Source of the DNA: Actinotalea lenta
Lineage (GTDB): Bacteria > Actinomycetota > Actinomycetes > Actinomycetales > Cellulomonadaceae
Direction of reading: 5' to 3'
NCBI RefSeq assembly: GCF_030586465.1
Contig: NZ_JAUQYP010000001.1
Location: forward strand, 186,001-250,000
DNA: 64,000 nucleotides
The translations under genes were made by a program, and so were the position numbers. The stretch's first letter is position 1; each line of letters starts with the position of its first letter. Below the pieces are notes generated by a model. That model saw only the letters and a program-made list of their open reading frames with translations. It did no database searches and was not told the origin of the DNA. This document shows positions 33,650-43,883 of this stretch, in pieces.

Positions 33650-34926
33650 CCACCGGCCTCCACGAGGAACGTGACCCCCTCACCCAGGTCCACCACGACG
33701 CCCGGCTCGACCACCGTGGGCTCTCCCGGGTGCAGGCGCTGCGCACCCGACCCCTGTCGCAGGAGAAGGACGCCGTTCGTCGAGCGCAGGTCGGTGACGA
33801 CGACGTCGTCACCATCCATCCGGATCTCGCAGTGCGTGCGGGAGATGTCCTGGTTGGGGCTGGCCACGGTGACGAGGCGCGGCACCTCTCCCCCGGGCGT
33901 GCGCGTGGTCTGCGGTGCGCGGCCGATGAGGACCGGCCGGTTGAGCGAGACCACCAGGCCGGTGGACATCAACAGCTTGGCCGGGGCGGGGGTGCGAGGG
34001 GTCGGGACGGACAGCTGCGGCACGGCGTCCTCCGCCCAGTCCGGGAGCTGGCGGCGCAGGGCGACCACGTCCGAGCTCAGGATCGTCAGGCCGTCATGGT
34101 CCTCGGGGACCTCGGTGGAGGCATGCACTGCGCGGGCCTCGCTGAGCGCCTGCCCGGACTCCTCGCGACGGGCCTCCCGCACGGAGGCGACCGGCTGCCA
34201 CGCCGGGACGGCGGGCTCGTCAGCCTCCTCGTCGGGATCGGGCCGGTCGACCCGCGCGGACGGCGACGCCGCCCGGAGCCCGGGCAGCGGTCGGGGCTCG
34301 GTCTCGGCGGGGATCTCGGCCTCCGGTCGGAGACCGGCCTCGGGCTCGGGCTCCGGTCGGGGGCCGGTCTCGGCTCGGGGCTCGGGCTCCGGTCGAGGAC
34401 TCTCAGTGCGGGGCTCAGGCTCCTGCACGGAGCGCGGCGACCCGGCCTCGGGCGCCGCGGTGCTCGCGACCCCGGCCACCGATGTCCCGCTCGCCGGCGC
34501 GCCGGTCCTCAGGACCACCTGCGTCGCGGGCACGACGGCGACCCGGGCCGGGAACTGCGCGCCCGCGCCGGGACGGCCCGCCGTCAGGCGTACCTGAGAC
34601 ACCCCGGTGCGCCGCACCTCCGCCCAGGTCGAGACCTGTTCGGCCCCGATCATCTCCGCCGTGTCGCCGACCGTGATCTCCACCTGCGCGGAGCCGCGCA
34701 CCACGAGGTGCGCCGTGGCGCCCTCCAGACGCACGATCGCGAACGAGGGCGCCGCTGCCAGCCCGTCGCGGAGCAGCACCTGGAGATGGTCGGTGAGCGA
34801 ACCGCCCGTGAGCATCGACTCCCACAGCGCCGTGCGCAGCTCGGCGGCGCACCCGTCGGGCAGCAGCGCCGCGGTGCCGTCGACGAGGACGGCCAGGCCG
34901 TCGCCGGGGATGTAGTCGCTTCTCAT
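33646..34926 (-). CDS. FHA domain protein
   Basis: A 426-residue protein. The first 130 residues form a globular domain of unknown family (DGLAVLVDGTAALLPDGCAAELR). A long, repetitive EP/RPE-rich disordered linker of about 90 residues follows. The C-terminal FHA has VLIGRAPQTT, DISRTHCEIR and LRSTNGVLL, with binding residues intact. Lying between a phosphatase and a kinase with ATGA overlaps on both sides, it is probably the phosphothreonine adaptor or a substrate of that kinase. Both starts and stops are fixed by these overlaps. Confidence 0.9.
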   Translation of the reverse strand: MRSDYIPGDGLAVLVDGTAALLPDGCAAELRTALWESMLTGGSLTDHLQVLLRDGLAAAPSFAIVRLEGATAHLVVRGSAQVEITVGDTAEMIGAEQVSTWAEVRRTGVSQVRLTAGRPGAGAQFPARVAVVPATQVVLRTGAPASGTSVAGVASTAAPEAGSPRSVQEPEPRTESPRPEPEPRAETGPRPEPEPEAGLRPEAEIPAETEPRPLPGLRAASPSARVDRPDPDEEADEPAVPAWQPVASVREARREESGQALSEARAVHASTEVPEDHDGLTILSSDVVALRRQLPDWAEDAVPQLSVPTPRTPAPAKLLMSTGLVVSLNRPVLIGRAPQTTRTPGGEVPRLVTVASPNQDISRTHCEIRMDGDDVVVTDLRSTNGVLLLRQGSGAQRLHPGEPTVVEPGVVVDLGEGVTFLVEAGG

Positions 34927-35810
34927 CGGTCCACCTCCGGGACAGGCGCGGGGGTCTCGCGCGGGTTGGTCGTTCCGGCGGACAGCTCGCCCGGCACCCC
35001 AGGGCGCGCGTCGTCGCCCGCGTGGAGCGTCACCACGTCGATCACGATCGCGGTGACGTTGTCCCGGCTGCCGCGCCGGACCGCCTCGTCCACCAGCTGC
35101 TCAGCCGCGGCCTGCGGATCGGCCACGGAGCCCAGGAGCGCCGCGATCTCCCCGCCGGCGAGCTCCTCGGTCAGACCGTCCGTGCACACCAGCATGCGGT
35201 CGGCCGGGCCGACCGGGATGAGCCAGTAGTCCGGTTCTGCGTCCGGCCCCGTGCCGATGGCACGGGTGATCACGTGCCGGTCGGGATGGTGCAGGGCCTC
35301 GTCGGGCGCGATCACCCCGCGGTCCACGAGCTCCTGGACGACCGAGTGGTCCACCGAGATCTGGTCGAGCTCGCCGCCGGCGTAGCGGTACACCCGGGAG
35401 TCGCCGATGTTGAACACCAGCCAGTACGCAGCGCCGTGGTGGTGTGCCACCCCGACGCCCGCGAACGTGGTCCCCATCGTGCGCCCCGCCGGGGCGGCGC
35501 CGCGCACGCGGGCGGAGATCTCCCGCACCACCAGGTGAACGTCATCGGCGGCGACCGTGCGGCGATCGGCCAGCCGTCCGGCCTCTTCGACCGCGATCCG
35601 GGCGGCGACCTCCCCGGCGTCGTGGCCGCCCATGCCATCCGCGACGACGAAGAGCGGGGGGCAGGCGAACAGCGCATCCTCGTTCAGGCGGCGGAACGGC
35701 CCGCAGTCCGTCGCCGACCCCCAGGTCGTGCGCACCCGCCCACCCCCGTCCACGCTCGGCTGCCCGCCCGGGCGTGTGGCCCGAACGGGTGAATCCTCCC
35801 GACTGCTCAT
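34923..35810 (-). CDS. PP2C-type protein phosphatase
   Basis: A 295-residue PPM phosphatase. The motifs RRLNEDALF, VVADGMGGHDAGEVAA, FNIGDSRVYR, LVCTDGLTEEL and GSRDNVTAIVI contain all metal-binding aspartates. It should dephosphorylate targets of the coupled kinase. It is the first gene of the minus-strand operon; upstream is a terminator hairpin (35824-35841) that separates it from the nuo genes. ATG 35810 lacks a clear Shine-Dalgarno. The family is cytosolic and no membrane helix is present. Confidence 0.95.
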   Translation of the reverse strand: MSSREDSPVRATRPGGQPSVDGGGRVRTTWGSATDCGPFRRLNEDALFACPPLFVVADGMGGHDAGEVAARIAVEEAGRLADRRTVAADDVHLVVREISARVRGAAPAGRTMGTTFAGVGVAHHHGAAYWLVFNIGDSRVYRYAGGELDQISVDHSVVQELVDRGVIAPDEALHHPDRHVITRAIGTGPDAEPDYWLIPVGPADRMLVCTDGLTEELAGGEIAALLGSVADPQAAAEQLVDEAVRRGSRDNVTAIVIDVVTLHAGDDARPGVPGELSAGTTNPRETPAPVPEVDR

Positions 35811-35823
35811 CGGCGCGTCGACG

Positions 35824-35841
35824 CCCGGGCTGTAGCCCGGG
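35824..35841 (-). terminator. Terminator of the nuo/polyprenyl synthase operon
   Basis: CCCGGGC (35824-35830), loop TGTA and GCCCGGG (35835-35841) make a perfect 7-bp hairpin in the 69-nt gap between the polyprenyl synthase stop and the PP2C start. No U tract follows. Confidence 0.65.
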
Positions 35842-35879
35842 AGGGTGAGGAGTTTGTGTGCTTCGTGGGCCCTGCGGAG

Positions 35880-36878
35880 TCAGGCCGAGCGCTCGACCAG
35901 GGAGCGCGCGAAGAGCACCAAGGAATCCCGCACGGGCCCTTCCGGCAGGGCGCCCAGCGCGTCGACCGCCTCGTTGGCACGGGCCTCCGCGGCGAGCCGG
36001 GTGCGCTCGGTGACCTCGTGCTCCCGCAGGGCGCGCACCGCCGCCGCGAGGTCGGCGTCGTCGGACAGGTCCCCGTCGAGCAGGTCCAGCACCCGGCGGT
36101 CCTCGGCGGTGCCCGCCCCGGAGCCGACCAGCCGGCGCAGCAGCAGCACCGGCATCGTCGGCACGTGCTCACGCAGGTCCGTCCCGGGCCGCTTCCCGGT
36201 GAGGCCGCCGTCGTCGGTGAGGTCGATGACGTCGTCAGCGAGCTGGAAGGCGAGGCCGATCTTCTCTCCGTACGTGGTCACGACGTCGACGACCTCGGGC
36301 GGGCACCCGCCGAACAGGGCGCCGTACCGCGCGGACGTGGCGATCAGCGAGCCGGTCTTGTCCGCGAGCACCTGCAGGTAGTGGTCGACGGGGTCCACGC
36401 CGTCGGCCGGCCCGACCGTCTCGTGCAGCTGGCCCAGGCACAGGCGCTCGAAGGTCTGGGCCTGGACCAGGACGGCCTGCGGGCCCAGCACGGCCGTCAG
36501 CGCGGACGCCTTGGCCAGCAGCAGGTCGCCGGTGAGGATGGCGACCTGGTTGCCCCACACCTCGTGTGCGGCGGGGGCCCCGCGACGCACCGGTGCCGAG
36601 TCCATCACGTCGTCGTGGTACAGCGTCGCGAGATGGGTGAGCTCGACGACCACGGCGGCGTCCAGCACGCGAGGGTCCGCGCCGTCCCCGAGCTCTGCCG
36701 TGAGCAGCGTGAGCAACGGGCGCAGCCGTTTGCCCCCGGCGCTGACCAGGTGCCGCGACGTCGCGTCGGCGAGGTGGTCGGCGTGCGAGGCCGCCTCGAC
36801 CAGGCGCGTCTCGACCCGGGCGAGGCGATCGGTGAGTCGATCCGCCAGCCCGGTGTCGGCGAGGGGCAGCGCGGTCAC
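35880..36878 (-). CDS. Long-chain polyprenyl diphosphate synthase
   Basis: A 332-residue trans-isoprenyl diphosphate synthase. It has GGKRLRPLL, the first Asp-rich motif in TLYHDDVMDSAP (DDxxD), and the second in FQLADDVIDLTDD. The start GTG 36878 overlaps the nuoN stop as GTGA, so it is the last gene of the nuo operon. It probably makes the hepta-, octa- or nonaprenyl tail of menaquinone, the quinone complex I uses. Chain length cannot be inferred reliably from the residues before the first motif. Confidence 0.92.
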   Translation of the reverse strand: MTALPLADTGLADRLTDRLARVETRLVEAASHADHLADATSRHLVSAGGKRLRPLLTLLTAELGDGADPRVLDAAVVVELTHLATLYHDDVMDSAPVRRGAPAAHEVWGNQVAILTGDLLLAKASALTAVLGPQAVLVQAQTFERLCLGQLHETVGPADGVDPVDHYLQVLADKTGSLIATSARYGALFGGCPPEVVDVVTTYGEKIGLAFQLADDVIDLTDDGGLTGKRPGTDLREHVPTMPVLLLRRLVGSGAGTAEDRRVLDLLDGDLSDDADLAAAVRALREHEVTERTRLAAEARANEAVDALGALPEGPVRDSLVLFARSLVERSA

Positions 36879-38458
36879 CGGACGAAGACCGCCGCGTTCC
36901 CGAGCAGGTCCAGCAGCCAGGACGGCAGCACGCCGAGCGCCACGGTCCCGACCGCTGCGATGCCGACCGCCACGGCGGTCAGGCCCTCCGACCGCACGAC
37001 CGTGGTGGTCTCCGCGACACCCGGCTCCGGGTCCTTGAAGAACATCAGCACGACGATCCACACGTAGAAGAACACCGCCGCTGCCGAGGCCAGCACACCG
37101 AGCACCGCCAGCCACGCCTGCCCGCCTGCGACCACGGCCGAGAACACCGCGTACTTCCCGATGAACCCCGCCGTGAGCGGGATGCCGGCGAACGACAGCA
37201 GGAACAGGGTGAACGTCACCGCGAGCAGCGGGTGCCGGCGACCGAGCCCGGTCCACTGCGTCAGCGCGGTCGCCTCGGCGACGGTGGCGCCACCGGGACC
37301 CTCGTTGACCTCGCGGACCAACGTGACGATGCCGAAGGCGCCCACGGTGGCCAGGCCGTAGGCCACCAGGTAGAACAGCACGCCGGAGACCCCGGACTGC
37401 TGGAGCGCGACCACGCCCACGAGCACGAACCCGGCGTGCGCGATCGAGGAGTACGCCAGCAGGCGCTTGACGTCGGTCTGCACCAGCGCGACCACGGTGC
37501 CGACGACCATCGTCACGGCGGCGACCGCCCACAGCAGGGGCATCAGGTCCCACTGCAGCGGTGCGGCCACGACGTACACCACGCGCAGCAGGGCGCCGAA
37601 GGCCGCGATCTTCGTGCACGCCGCCATGAAGCCGGTGATCGGGGTCGGCGCACCCTGGTACACGTCCGGGGTCCACGAGTGGAACGGCACGGCACCGACC
37701 TTGAACAGCAGGCCCACCATGAGCATGACGAGCCCGGCGACCAGCATCGGGTCGACACCCGCGGCCCCGCCAACGGTGGTCGCGATCTCGGACAGCCGCA
37801 CCGATCCGGAGTAGCCGTACAGCAGCGCGATGCCGAACAGCAGCACCGCTGAGGCGAAGGCGCCCAGCAGGAAGTACTTGACCGACGCCTCCTGGCTGAG
37901 CAGGCGGCGACGACGGGCCAGCCCGGTGAGCAGGTACAGCGGCAGGGAGAGCACCTCGAGTGCGACGAACAGCGTCAGCAGGTCCCCCGTGGCCGGGAAG
38001 ATCATCATGCCGCCGAGTGCGAACAGCACCAGCGGGTACACCTCGGTCTGGGCGAGGCCGCGCGAGGTGGCCAGTCGTTCGTAGTCCGAGCCGGGCACCG
38101 CCGCGCCGGCGGGCGCGAAGGCGTCCTGCCCGGCGTCCGTGCGGTCGGCGATCACCAGCACGCTGAGCAGGCCCAGCATGACGAGGGCACCCTGCAGGAT
38201 GACGGCGGGACGGTCCAGCACCATCGAGCCGCCCAACGCCACGACGCCGCCACCGGACGACGGCGCGGTGTCGGGCCACAGGGCGGCCAACGCCACCGCC
38301 GCGCCGGCCAGTGCGGCCATGGTGAGACCGAACTGCGTCCAGCGCCGCACCTTCTGGGGCACGAACGCCTCGACCAGCACGCCCAGCACGGCCGCGCCCA
38401 GCACCACGAGGACCGGTGCGATGGCGCCCCAGGCGACCTCGGGAGGGTTGAAGCTCAC
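36875..38458 (-). CDS. nuoN: NADH-quinone oxidoreductase subunit N
   Basis: A 527-residue antiporter-like membrane subunit. It shows SVKYFLLGAFASAVLLFGIALLYGYSG, then KVGAVPFHSWTPDVYQGAPTPITGFMA, and DVKRLLAYSSIAHAGFVLVG. The GTG 38458 start overlaps the nuoM stop as GTGA; upstream codons are an Arg-rich shadow of nuoM. It is the terminal membrane subunit of complex I and forms one proton pathway. The VAYGLATVGAFGIV helix is present. It is followed directly by the polyprenyl synthase. Confidence 0.97.
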   Translation of the reverse strand: MSFNPPEVAWGAIAPVLVVLGAAVLGVLVEAFVPQKVRRWTQFGLTMAALAGAAVALAALWPDTAPSSGGGVVALGGSMVLDRPAVILQGALVMLGLLSVLVIADRTDAGQDAFAPAGAAVPGSDYERLATSRGLAQTEVYPLVLFALGGMMIFPATGDLLTLFVALEVLSLPLYLLTGLARRRRLLSQEASVKYFLLGAFASAVLLFGIALLYGYSGSVRLSEIATTVGGAAGVDPMLVAGLVMLMVGLLFKVGAVPFHSWTPDVYQGAPTPITGFMAACTKIAAFGALLRVVYVVAAPLQWDLMPLLWAVAAVTMVVGTVVALVQTDVKRLLAYSSIAHAGFVLVGVVALQQSGVSGVLFYLVAYGLATVGAFGIVTLVREVNEGPGGATVAEATALTQWTGLGRRHPLLAVTFTLFLLSFAGIPLTAGFIGKYAVFSAVVAGGQAWLAVLGVLASAAAVFFYVWIVVLMFFKDPEPGVAETTTVVRSEGLTAVAVGIAAVGTVALGVLPSWLLDLLGNAAVFVR

Positions 38459-40026
38459 TGGTTGCTCCCGTCGTCGGAGGGGCTCGCGAGCGTCGGTGCC
38501 ACATCGGCGACACCCACGTGCTCGAGGGTCACGGAGGCCGGGTCCCGCACCAGGTTCAGCGCGGGCGCCGGGAAGAAGCCGAGCACCAGCATCGCGGCGA
38601 TCAGCGGGCCGACCACCCAGCGCTCGCGCGCCGAGAGGTCCGGCAGCGAGGAGAGCTCCTCGCGCCCGGGCCCGGTGAAGGCGCGCTGGTAGGTCAGCAG
38701 AACGTACAGCGCGGCGAGGATCACGCCCACCGCCGCGACAACGGCCGCGGCCTTGTTGGCGCCGAACGTGCCGACCAGCACGAGGAACTCGCTGACGAAG
38801 GTCGACAGCCCGGGCAGCGACAGCGCTGACAGCCCGGCGACCAGGAACGTCCCGGCGAGCACCGGCACCACCTTCTGCAGACCGCCGTGGTCGGAGATCT
38901 TGGCGCTCCCGGATCGGGCGATGAGGAAGCCGGCCACCAGGAACAGTGCGCCGGTCGACAGCCCGTGGTTGAGCATGTAGAGGCTCGCGCCCTGCACGCT
39001 GACCGAGGTGAACGCGAAGATGCCCAGCACGATGAAGCCGAAGTGGCTCACCGACGTGTAGGCGATCAGACGCAGCAGGTTCTCCTGGCCGATCGCCAGC
39101 AGCGCTCCGTACAGGATGGAGATCACCGCGAGCACGATGATCACCGGAGCGGCCCAGCGGGATGCCTCGGGGAACAGCGGCAGGCACAGCGTGAGCATCC
39201 CGAACGTGCCCACCTTGTCCAGCACGCCGACCAGCAGGACCGACGTGCCCACCGGGGCAGCCTCGGCGGTGTCCGGCAACCAGGTGTGCACGGGCCACAT
39301 CGGCGCCTTGATGGCGAAGGCGAGGAAGAACGCCAGGAACACCAGGCGCTGGGTGGTCACCGACATGTCGAGGTGACCCACCAGGTTGTCGATGAGGAAG
39401 CCCTGCGGGCCCTGGGGTCCGTGCAGGTAGAGCGTGATCACACCCGCGAGCATCACCAGGCCACCGGCGAGCGAGAAGATGAGGAACTTGATGGCGGCGT
39501 AGCGCCGCTGCAGCCCGCCGAACGACCCGATCATGAAGTAGACGGGCACCAGCATGGCCTCGAACAGGACGTAGAAGAAGAACACGTCCCGCGCGGAGAA
39601 CACCGCGACCATGAACGCCTCGAGCACCAGGACGAGGGCGGTGTAGGTGCGGATCCGCGAGCCACCGATCACCTGCAGGCCGTCCTCGTGCACGTCCGGG
39701 TGCTCGCGCCACGCCGCGATCAGGACCAGCGGGGTGAGCAGCACGGACAGCAGCACCAGCGTGAGGCCCACGCCGTTGACGCCGACCGCGTAGCTCACGC
39801 CCAGGCTCGGGATCCACGCGTGCGTCTCGGTGAGCTGCTGGGTGCCGGCGGAGGCGGTGTCGAAGGAGAACGCCGCCACCGCGCCGAGCACGAGCTCGAG
39901 CAGGGCCACGGCCACGGCCACGGGCCGGGCGTGCCGTCGGGCCGCGCCGGGGAGCGCCCAGACCAGGGCGGCGCCCACCAGGGGGACCACGATCAGGGTG
40001 GTCAGCCAGGGGAACTGTGCGGGCAT
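38455..40026 (-). CDS. nuoM: NADH-quinone oxidoreductase subunit M
   Basis: A 523-residue proton-pumping membrane subunit. Residues around 110-250 include the ARDVFFFYVLFEAMLVPVYFMIG segment and HTWLPDTAEAPVGTSVLL; later LLRLIAYTSVSHFGFIVLG and LYMLNHGLSTGALFLVAG follow. The ATG 40026 is chosen over the longer frame to 40185, which would overlap nuoL. Thirteen nucleotides separate it from nuoL. Part of the uninterrupted nuoA-N operon. Confidence 0.97.
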   Translation of the reverse strand: MPAQFPWLTTLIVVPLVGAALVWALPGAARRHARPVAVAVALLELVLGAVAAFSFDTASAGTQQLTETHAWIPSLGVSYAVGVNGVGLTLVLLSVLLTPLVLIAAWREHPDVHEDGLQVIGGSRIRTYTALVLVLEAFMVAVFSARDVFFFYVLFEAMLVPVYFMIGSFGGLQRRYAAIKFLIFSLAGGLVMLAGVITLYLHGPQGPQGFLIDNLVGHLDMSVTTQRLVFLAFFLAFAIKAPMWPVHTWLPDTAEAAPVGTSVLLVGVLDKVGTFGMLTLCLPLFPEASRWAAPVIIVLAVISILYGALLAIGQENLLRLIAYTSVSHFGFIVLGIFAFTSVSVQGASLYMLNHGLSTGALFLVAGFLIARSGSAKISDHGGLQKVVPVLAGTFLVAGLSALSLPGLSTFVSEFLVLVGTFGANKAAAVVAAVGVILAALYVLLTYQRAFTGPGREELSSLPDLSARERWVVGPLIAAMLVLGFFPAPALNLVRDPASVTLEHVGVADVAPTLASPSDDGSNQ

Positions 40027-40039
40027 CGTTGTCTTTCCC

Positions 40040-42013
40040 TCAGATCCGGAACGCCAGGACGATGGCGACGAGCACGACGACGCCGGCGAGCATCGTGGCG
40101 GCGTAGGAGCGCACGAAGCCGTTCTGCAGCCTGCGGACGATCGACCCGGAGCCGAGCACGCCGTGCGCGAGCCCGGTGAACGCACCGTCCACCACGGTGC
40201 GGTCGCCGTAGACCAGCGACCGGGTCATGACCTGGCCGGGCAGCACCAGGAGCGCGTCGTTGACCTGGTCCTGGTACAGGTCCTGCCGGGCGGCCTTGGT
40301 GAGCACGCTGCCCGGTGGCGGGGTGACGGCCACCGGCGCGGCCCAGTACTGGCGCCACGCCAGCACGATGCCCGCGGCGACCAGGAGCAGGGTCAGGATC
40401 GTGATCACGGGCACCGACAGCACGGGCGAGTGCTCCTCGGTGTGACCCGTCACCGGCTCGAGCCAGGTGGTGAACAGGTTGCCGAAGGCCAGGGCACCAC
40501 CGAGCGCGGCGGAACCCACCGCGAGGATGATCATCGGCCACGTCATCAGAGCCGGGGACTCGTGCGGGTGGCGCACCGGGGCGTCCGTGGCTCCCCCGCC
40601 GTGCCCGTCGGACCAGCGCTTGGTGCCGTGGAACGTCATGAAGAACATCCGGGACATGTAGAACGCGGTGATGCCTGCGCCGATCATCGCGACCAGGCCG
40701 AACACCCACGGCTGCCACCCGGTGCCGCCGTTCATCGCGAACGCCGACTCGATGATCTTGTCCTTGCTCCAGTAGCCGGAGAACGGGGGCACGCCCATGA
40801 TCGCGAGCCAGCCGAGCCCGAACGTGACCCAGGTGATCTTCATCAGCGGGGCCAGACCACCGAACCGGCGCATGTCGACGGTGTTGTCCATGCCGTGCAT
40901 GACGGAACCGGCGCCCAGGAACAGCCCGGCCTTGAAGAAGCCGTGGGTCAGCAGGTGGAAGATCGCGAACGCGTAGCCGATCGGTCCGAGCCCGGCGCCC
41001 AGCATCATGTAGCCGATCTGCGACATCGTCGAGCCGGCCAGCGACTTCTTGATGTCGTCCTTGGCGCTGGCCACGATCGCCCCGAACAGCAGCGTGATCG
41101 CGCCGACGATCGCCACGACCAGCAGTGCCGTGGGAGCGCCGTCGAACACCGGGGCCGACCGCACCACGAGGTACACCCCCGCGGTCACCATGGTCGCCGC
41201 GTGGATGAGGGCGGACACCGGCGTCGGGCCGGCCATCGCGTCGCCGAGCCAGGACTGCAGCGGGAACTGCGCGGACTTACCGGTCGCACCCAGCAGGAGC
41301 AGCAGCCCGATCGCGGTGAGCACGCCTTCGCCCGCCCCGCCCACCCGGCCGAACACCGTGGCGAAGTCCGTCGCACCGAAGGTGGCGAAGATCAGCGCGA
41401 TCGCGACGATCAGCCCGAGGTCACCGACGCGGTTGGCCACGAAGGCCTTCTTGGCGGCCACCGCGTTCGGGGTCTCGTGGTTCCAGAACCCGATCAGCAG
41501 GTAGGACGCCAGGCCGACGCCCTCCCACCCGACGAACAGCAGCACGTAGCTGTCGGCCAGCACCAGCAGCAGCATCGCCGTGACGAACAGGTTGAGGTAG
41601 GCGAAGAACCGGCGCCGGTCGGTGTCGTGCTCCATGTAGGCGACGGAGTAGACGTGGATGAGGGTGCCGACGAACGTCACCAGGAGCACGAAGGTCATCG
41701 ACAGCGGGTCCAGCCGCATCCCGGCGTCCAGCGAGAACGCCCCGGCGGGGATCCAGGAGAACAGGTGCACGTCGATCACGCGCTCGGCGGCGGGCCGGCC
41801 CAGCAGCGCGACCCACTCGATCACGGCCACGACGAACGCCGCGGTCGAGGCGAGCACGCCGAGCCAGTGGCCCCAGCGGTCGGTCGCCTTGCCGCCGAGC
41901 AGCAGCACCGCGGCGCCGAGCATCGGCAGCGCGACGAGCAGCCACACGGCGGACAGCGCCCCGGTGGCGGCGCTCGTCGCCGCGGCGGCGGGCAGCAGGG
42001 TTGCGGTGGTCAT
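40040..42013 (-). CDS. nuoL: NADH-quinone oxidoreductase subunit L
   Basis: A 657-residue subunit at the distal end of the membrane arm, including the long lateral helix. Hallmarks are [51 protein letters not shown], and [18 protein letters not shown]. The ATG 42013 lies 6 nt downstream of the nuoK stop. Compare the DabB half of the dabBA product at 6921-8370, which shares the W-x-P-x4-A-P-x-P-V-S-A-L signature. Confidence 0.97.
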   Translation of the reverse strand: MTTATLLPAAAATSAATGALSAVWLLVALPMLGAAVLLLGGKATDRWGHWLGVLASTAAFVVAVIEWVALLGRPAAERVIDVHLFSWIPAGAFSLDAGMRLDPLSMTFVLLVTFVGTLIHVYSVAYMEHDTDRRRFFAYLNLFVTAMLLLVLADSYVLLFVGWEGVGLASYLLIGFWNHETPNAVAAKKAFVANRVGDLGLIVAIALIFATFGATDFATVFGRVGGAGEGVLTAIGLLLLLGATGKSAQFPLQSWLGDAMAGPTPVSALIHAATMVTAGVYLVVRSAPVFDGAPTALLVVAIVGAITLLFGAIVASAKDDIKKSLAGSTMSQIGYMMLGAGLGPIGYAFAIFHLLTHGFFKAGLFLGAGSVMHGMDNTVDMRRFGGLAPLMKITWVTFGLGWLAIMGVPPFSGYWSKDKIIESAFAMNGGTGWQPWVFGLVAMIGAGITAFYMSRMFFMTFHGTKRWSDGHGGGATDAPVRHPHESPALMTWPMIILAVGSAALGGALAFGNLFTTWLEPVTGHTEEHSPVLSVPVITILTLLLVAAGIVLAWRQYWAAPVAVTPPPGSVLTKAARQDLYQDQVNDALLVLPGQVMTRSLVYGDRTVVDGAFTGLAHGVLGSGSIVRRLQNGFVRSYAATMLAGVVVLVAIVLAFRI

Positions 42014-42019
42014 CCGGCC

Positions 42020-42319
42020 TCAGCCCTTCAGGAGGTTGACGTCGTCGACCGAGGCCGACCGGCGGGTACGGAAGATCGCCACGATGATCGCGAGCCCCAC
42101 CACGACCTCGGCGGCGGCGACCACCATGACGAAGAACGCCATGACCTGGCCCGTGAGGTCACCGTGGATCCGGGAGAACGTGACGAACGCCAGGTTCGTC
42201 GCGTTGAGCATCAGCTCGACCCCCAGGAACGCGATGATCGCGTTGCGCCGCAGCAGCACCGTGGCGGCGCCCAGCGAGAACAGGATCGCGGACAGCACGA
42301 GGTAGTTGGTCAGGCTCAT
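42020..42319 (-). CDS. nuoK: NADH-quinone oxidoreductase subunit K
   Basis: A 99-residue three-helix membrane subunit. It has [37 protein letters not shown], containing the conserved membrane glutamate of helix 2, and a second near [19 protein letters not shown] 42319 overlaps the nuoJ stop as ATGA. Full length for the family. Confidence 0.97.
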   Translation of the reverse strand: MSLTNYLVLSAILFSLGAATVLLRRNAIIAFLGVELMLNATNLAFVTFSRIHGDLTGQVMAFFVMVVAAAEVVVGLAIIVAIFRTRRSASVDDVNLLKG

Positions 42320-43191
42320 CGGGTGCGCTCCTCGTCGATTCCGGTGAGGCCCGCGCGACGCTCGTCCGCGCCGGTCAACCGGTCGCGGGTGCGCTCGTCG
42401 ACCTCGGCGTGCACCTCGCTGATGTCCCGCTCCTGGCCCCGGATGCGCAGCACGCGCGGGACGGACTGCTCCAGCGGTGCGCCGTCCGGGCCCAGCGCCG
42501 GCACGTCCATGGCATTGGACCGTGCGTAGACGCCCGGGGCCGGCAGCGGCGTGACCACCTGGCCCTCCGCGATCGCGGCCACCCGGGCGTCCGCACGCTC
42601 CTTCTGCCCGATCAGCCGGGTCAGCCGGGGGCGGTGCGTCAGGACGATCGCACCGACGGCCGCCGTGACCAGCAGCGTGCCCACCACCTCGAGCGCGAAC
42701 ACGTGCTGGCCGAACACCACCCCGGCCACAGCCTGCGGGTTGCCCACCTCGTTGGCGGTGGCCAGCCCCTGCGGCGTCGGAGCGGTGGCCGCGACGACCA
42801 CGCCGATCAGCACGGCGGCGAGTCCGGCACCGAGCAGCAGCCCGATCCAGCGCTGCCCGGTGATCGTCTCCACGAGCGAGTCCGAGGCGTCCACACCCAC
42901 GAGCATCAGCACGAACAGGAACAGCATCATCACGGCGCCGGTGTAGACGATCACCTGGACGACGCCGAGGAACGGCGCCTCCTGGGCGACGTAGATGATC
43001 GCCAGGCTGATCATCACGACCACGACGCCCATCGCGGCATGGACGGCCTTGCGGGCGAACAACAGCCCGAGCGCCGCGATCACCATGATCGGGGCGAGCA
43101 CCCAGAACAGCACCCCCTCCGCGGTGGAGGTGTGGCCCGTGGTGGCCAGGGAAGTGGCCGCGGGCAGCAGGGCCCCGAGGCTCAGCGTCAT
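42316..43191 (-). CDS. nuoJ: NADH-quinone oxidoreductase subunit J
   Basis: A 291-residue membrane subunit with five helices. [50 protein letters not shown] is the diagnostic core, including the pi-bulge region of helix 3. The 90-residue charged C-terminal extension ([25 protein letters not shown]) is hydrophilic and typical of actinobacterial NuoJ. ATG 43191 overlaps the nuoI stop as ATGA. A longer frame to 43491 was rejected because it overlaps nuoI. Confidence 0.96.
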   Translation of the reverse strand: MTLSLGALLPAATSLATTGHTSTAEGVLFWVLAPIMVIAALGLLFARKAVHAAMGVVVVMISLAIIYVAQEAPFLGVVQVIVYTGAVMMLFLFVLMLVGVDASDSLVETITGQRWIGLLLGAGLAAVLIGVVVAATAPTPQGLATANEVGNPQAVAGVVFGQHVFALEVVGTLLVTAAVGAIVLTHRPRLTRLIGQKERADARVAAIAEGQVVTPLPAPGVYARSNAMDVPALGPDGAPLEQSVPRVLRIRGQERDISEVHAEVDERTRDRLTGADERRAGLTGIDEERTR

Positions 43192-43883
43192 CGTGCGCCC
43201 TCCGCCCGGTTGCGTGCGGCGTCCAGCGTCGGGTCCTCGGGACGCCACTGCGCCACCCAGTCCACCTGCTCGATCACCGGACCGGTGATCTCGCCGCGGT
43301 AGTACTCCAGGTCCTCCGTGCCGGGCACCATCGGGTGCGGGGCGGCGAGCATGCCCTCGCCCATCGGCGCCAGCAGGTCGGCCTTCTCGTAGATCATCCC
43401 GCGCCGGGTGGGACCGGCGAGCTCGTAGTCGTTGGTCATCGTCAGGGCGCGCGTGGGGCACGCCTCGATGCACAGCCCGCAGAAGATGCACCGCAGGTAG
43501 TTGATCTGGTAGACGCGGCCGTACCGCTCACCGGGTGAGAACTGCGCCTCGGGCGTGTTGTCCGCGCCCTCGACGTAGATCGCGTCGGCGGGGCAGGCCC
43601 AGGCGCACAGCTCGCAGCCGATGCACTTCTCCAGACCGTCCGGGTAGCGGTTGAGCTGGTGCCGGCCGTGGTAGCGCGGCTTGGTCGGCACCTTCTCGAA
43701 CGGGTACTGCTCGGTGACCGTCGGGCGGAACATGCTCGACAGCGTCACGCCGAACCCGGCCGCCGGGGCGAAGATCCGCCCGACGGCGCCCTTGCGCGGC
43801 AGCAGCGACTCGTACTCGTGCTCGCTGCCGGCCGGGCGGTCCAGCGGCCCGGTCTCGCGGCGGGTGAGGTCGTCGTCAGCCAC
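43188..43883 (-). CDS. nuoI: NADH-quinone oxidoreductase subunit I
   Basis: A 231-residue peripheral-arm subunit carrying two [4Fe-4S] clusters. The ligand sets are [12 protein letters not shown] and [12 protein letters not shown]. It starts at GTG 43883, 8 nt inside the nuoH end; the longer frame to 44108 is an Arg-rich shadow. The N-terminal 35 residues are hydrophilic and variable. The clusters N6a and N6b pass electrons to NuoB. Confidence 0.97.
   Translation of the reverse strand: MADDDLTRRETGPLDRPAGSEHEYESLLPRKGAVGRIFAPAAGFGVTLSSMFRPTVTEQYPFEKVPTKPRYHGRHQLNRYPDGLEKCIGCELCAWACPADAIYVEGADNTPEAQFSPGERYGRVYQINYLRCIFCGLCIEACPTRALTMTNDYELAGPTRRGMIYEKADLLAPMGEGMLAAPHPMVPGTEDLEYYRGEITGPVIEQVDWVAQWRPEDPTLDAARNRAEGAR

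Noticed and set aside
39830-42529. Long plus-strand frame across nuoL and neighbours
   Set aside because: Same GC-bias shadow, antisense to nuoL and nuoK with full motifs.
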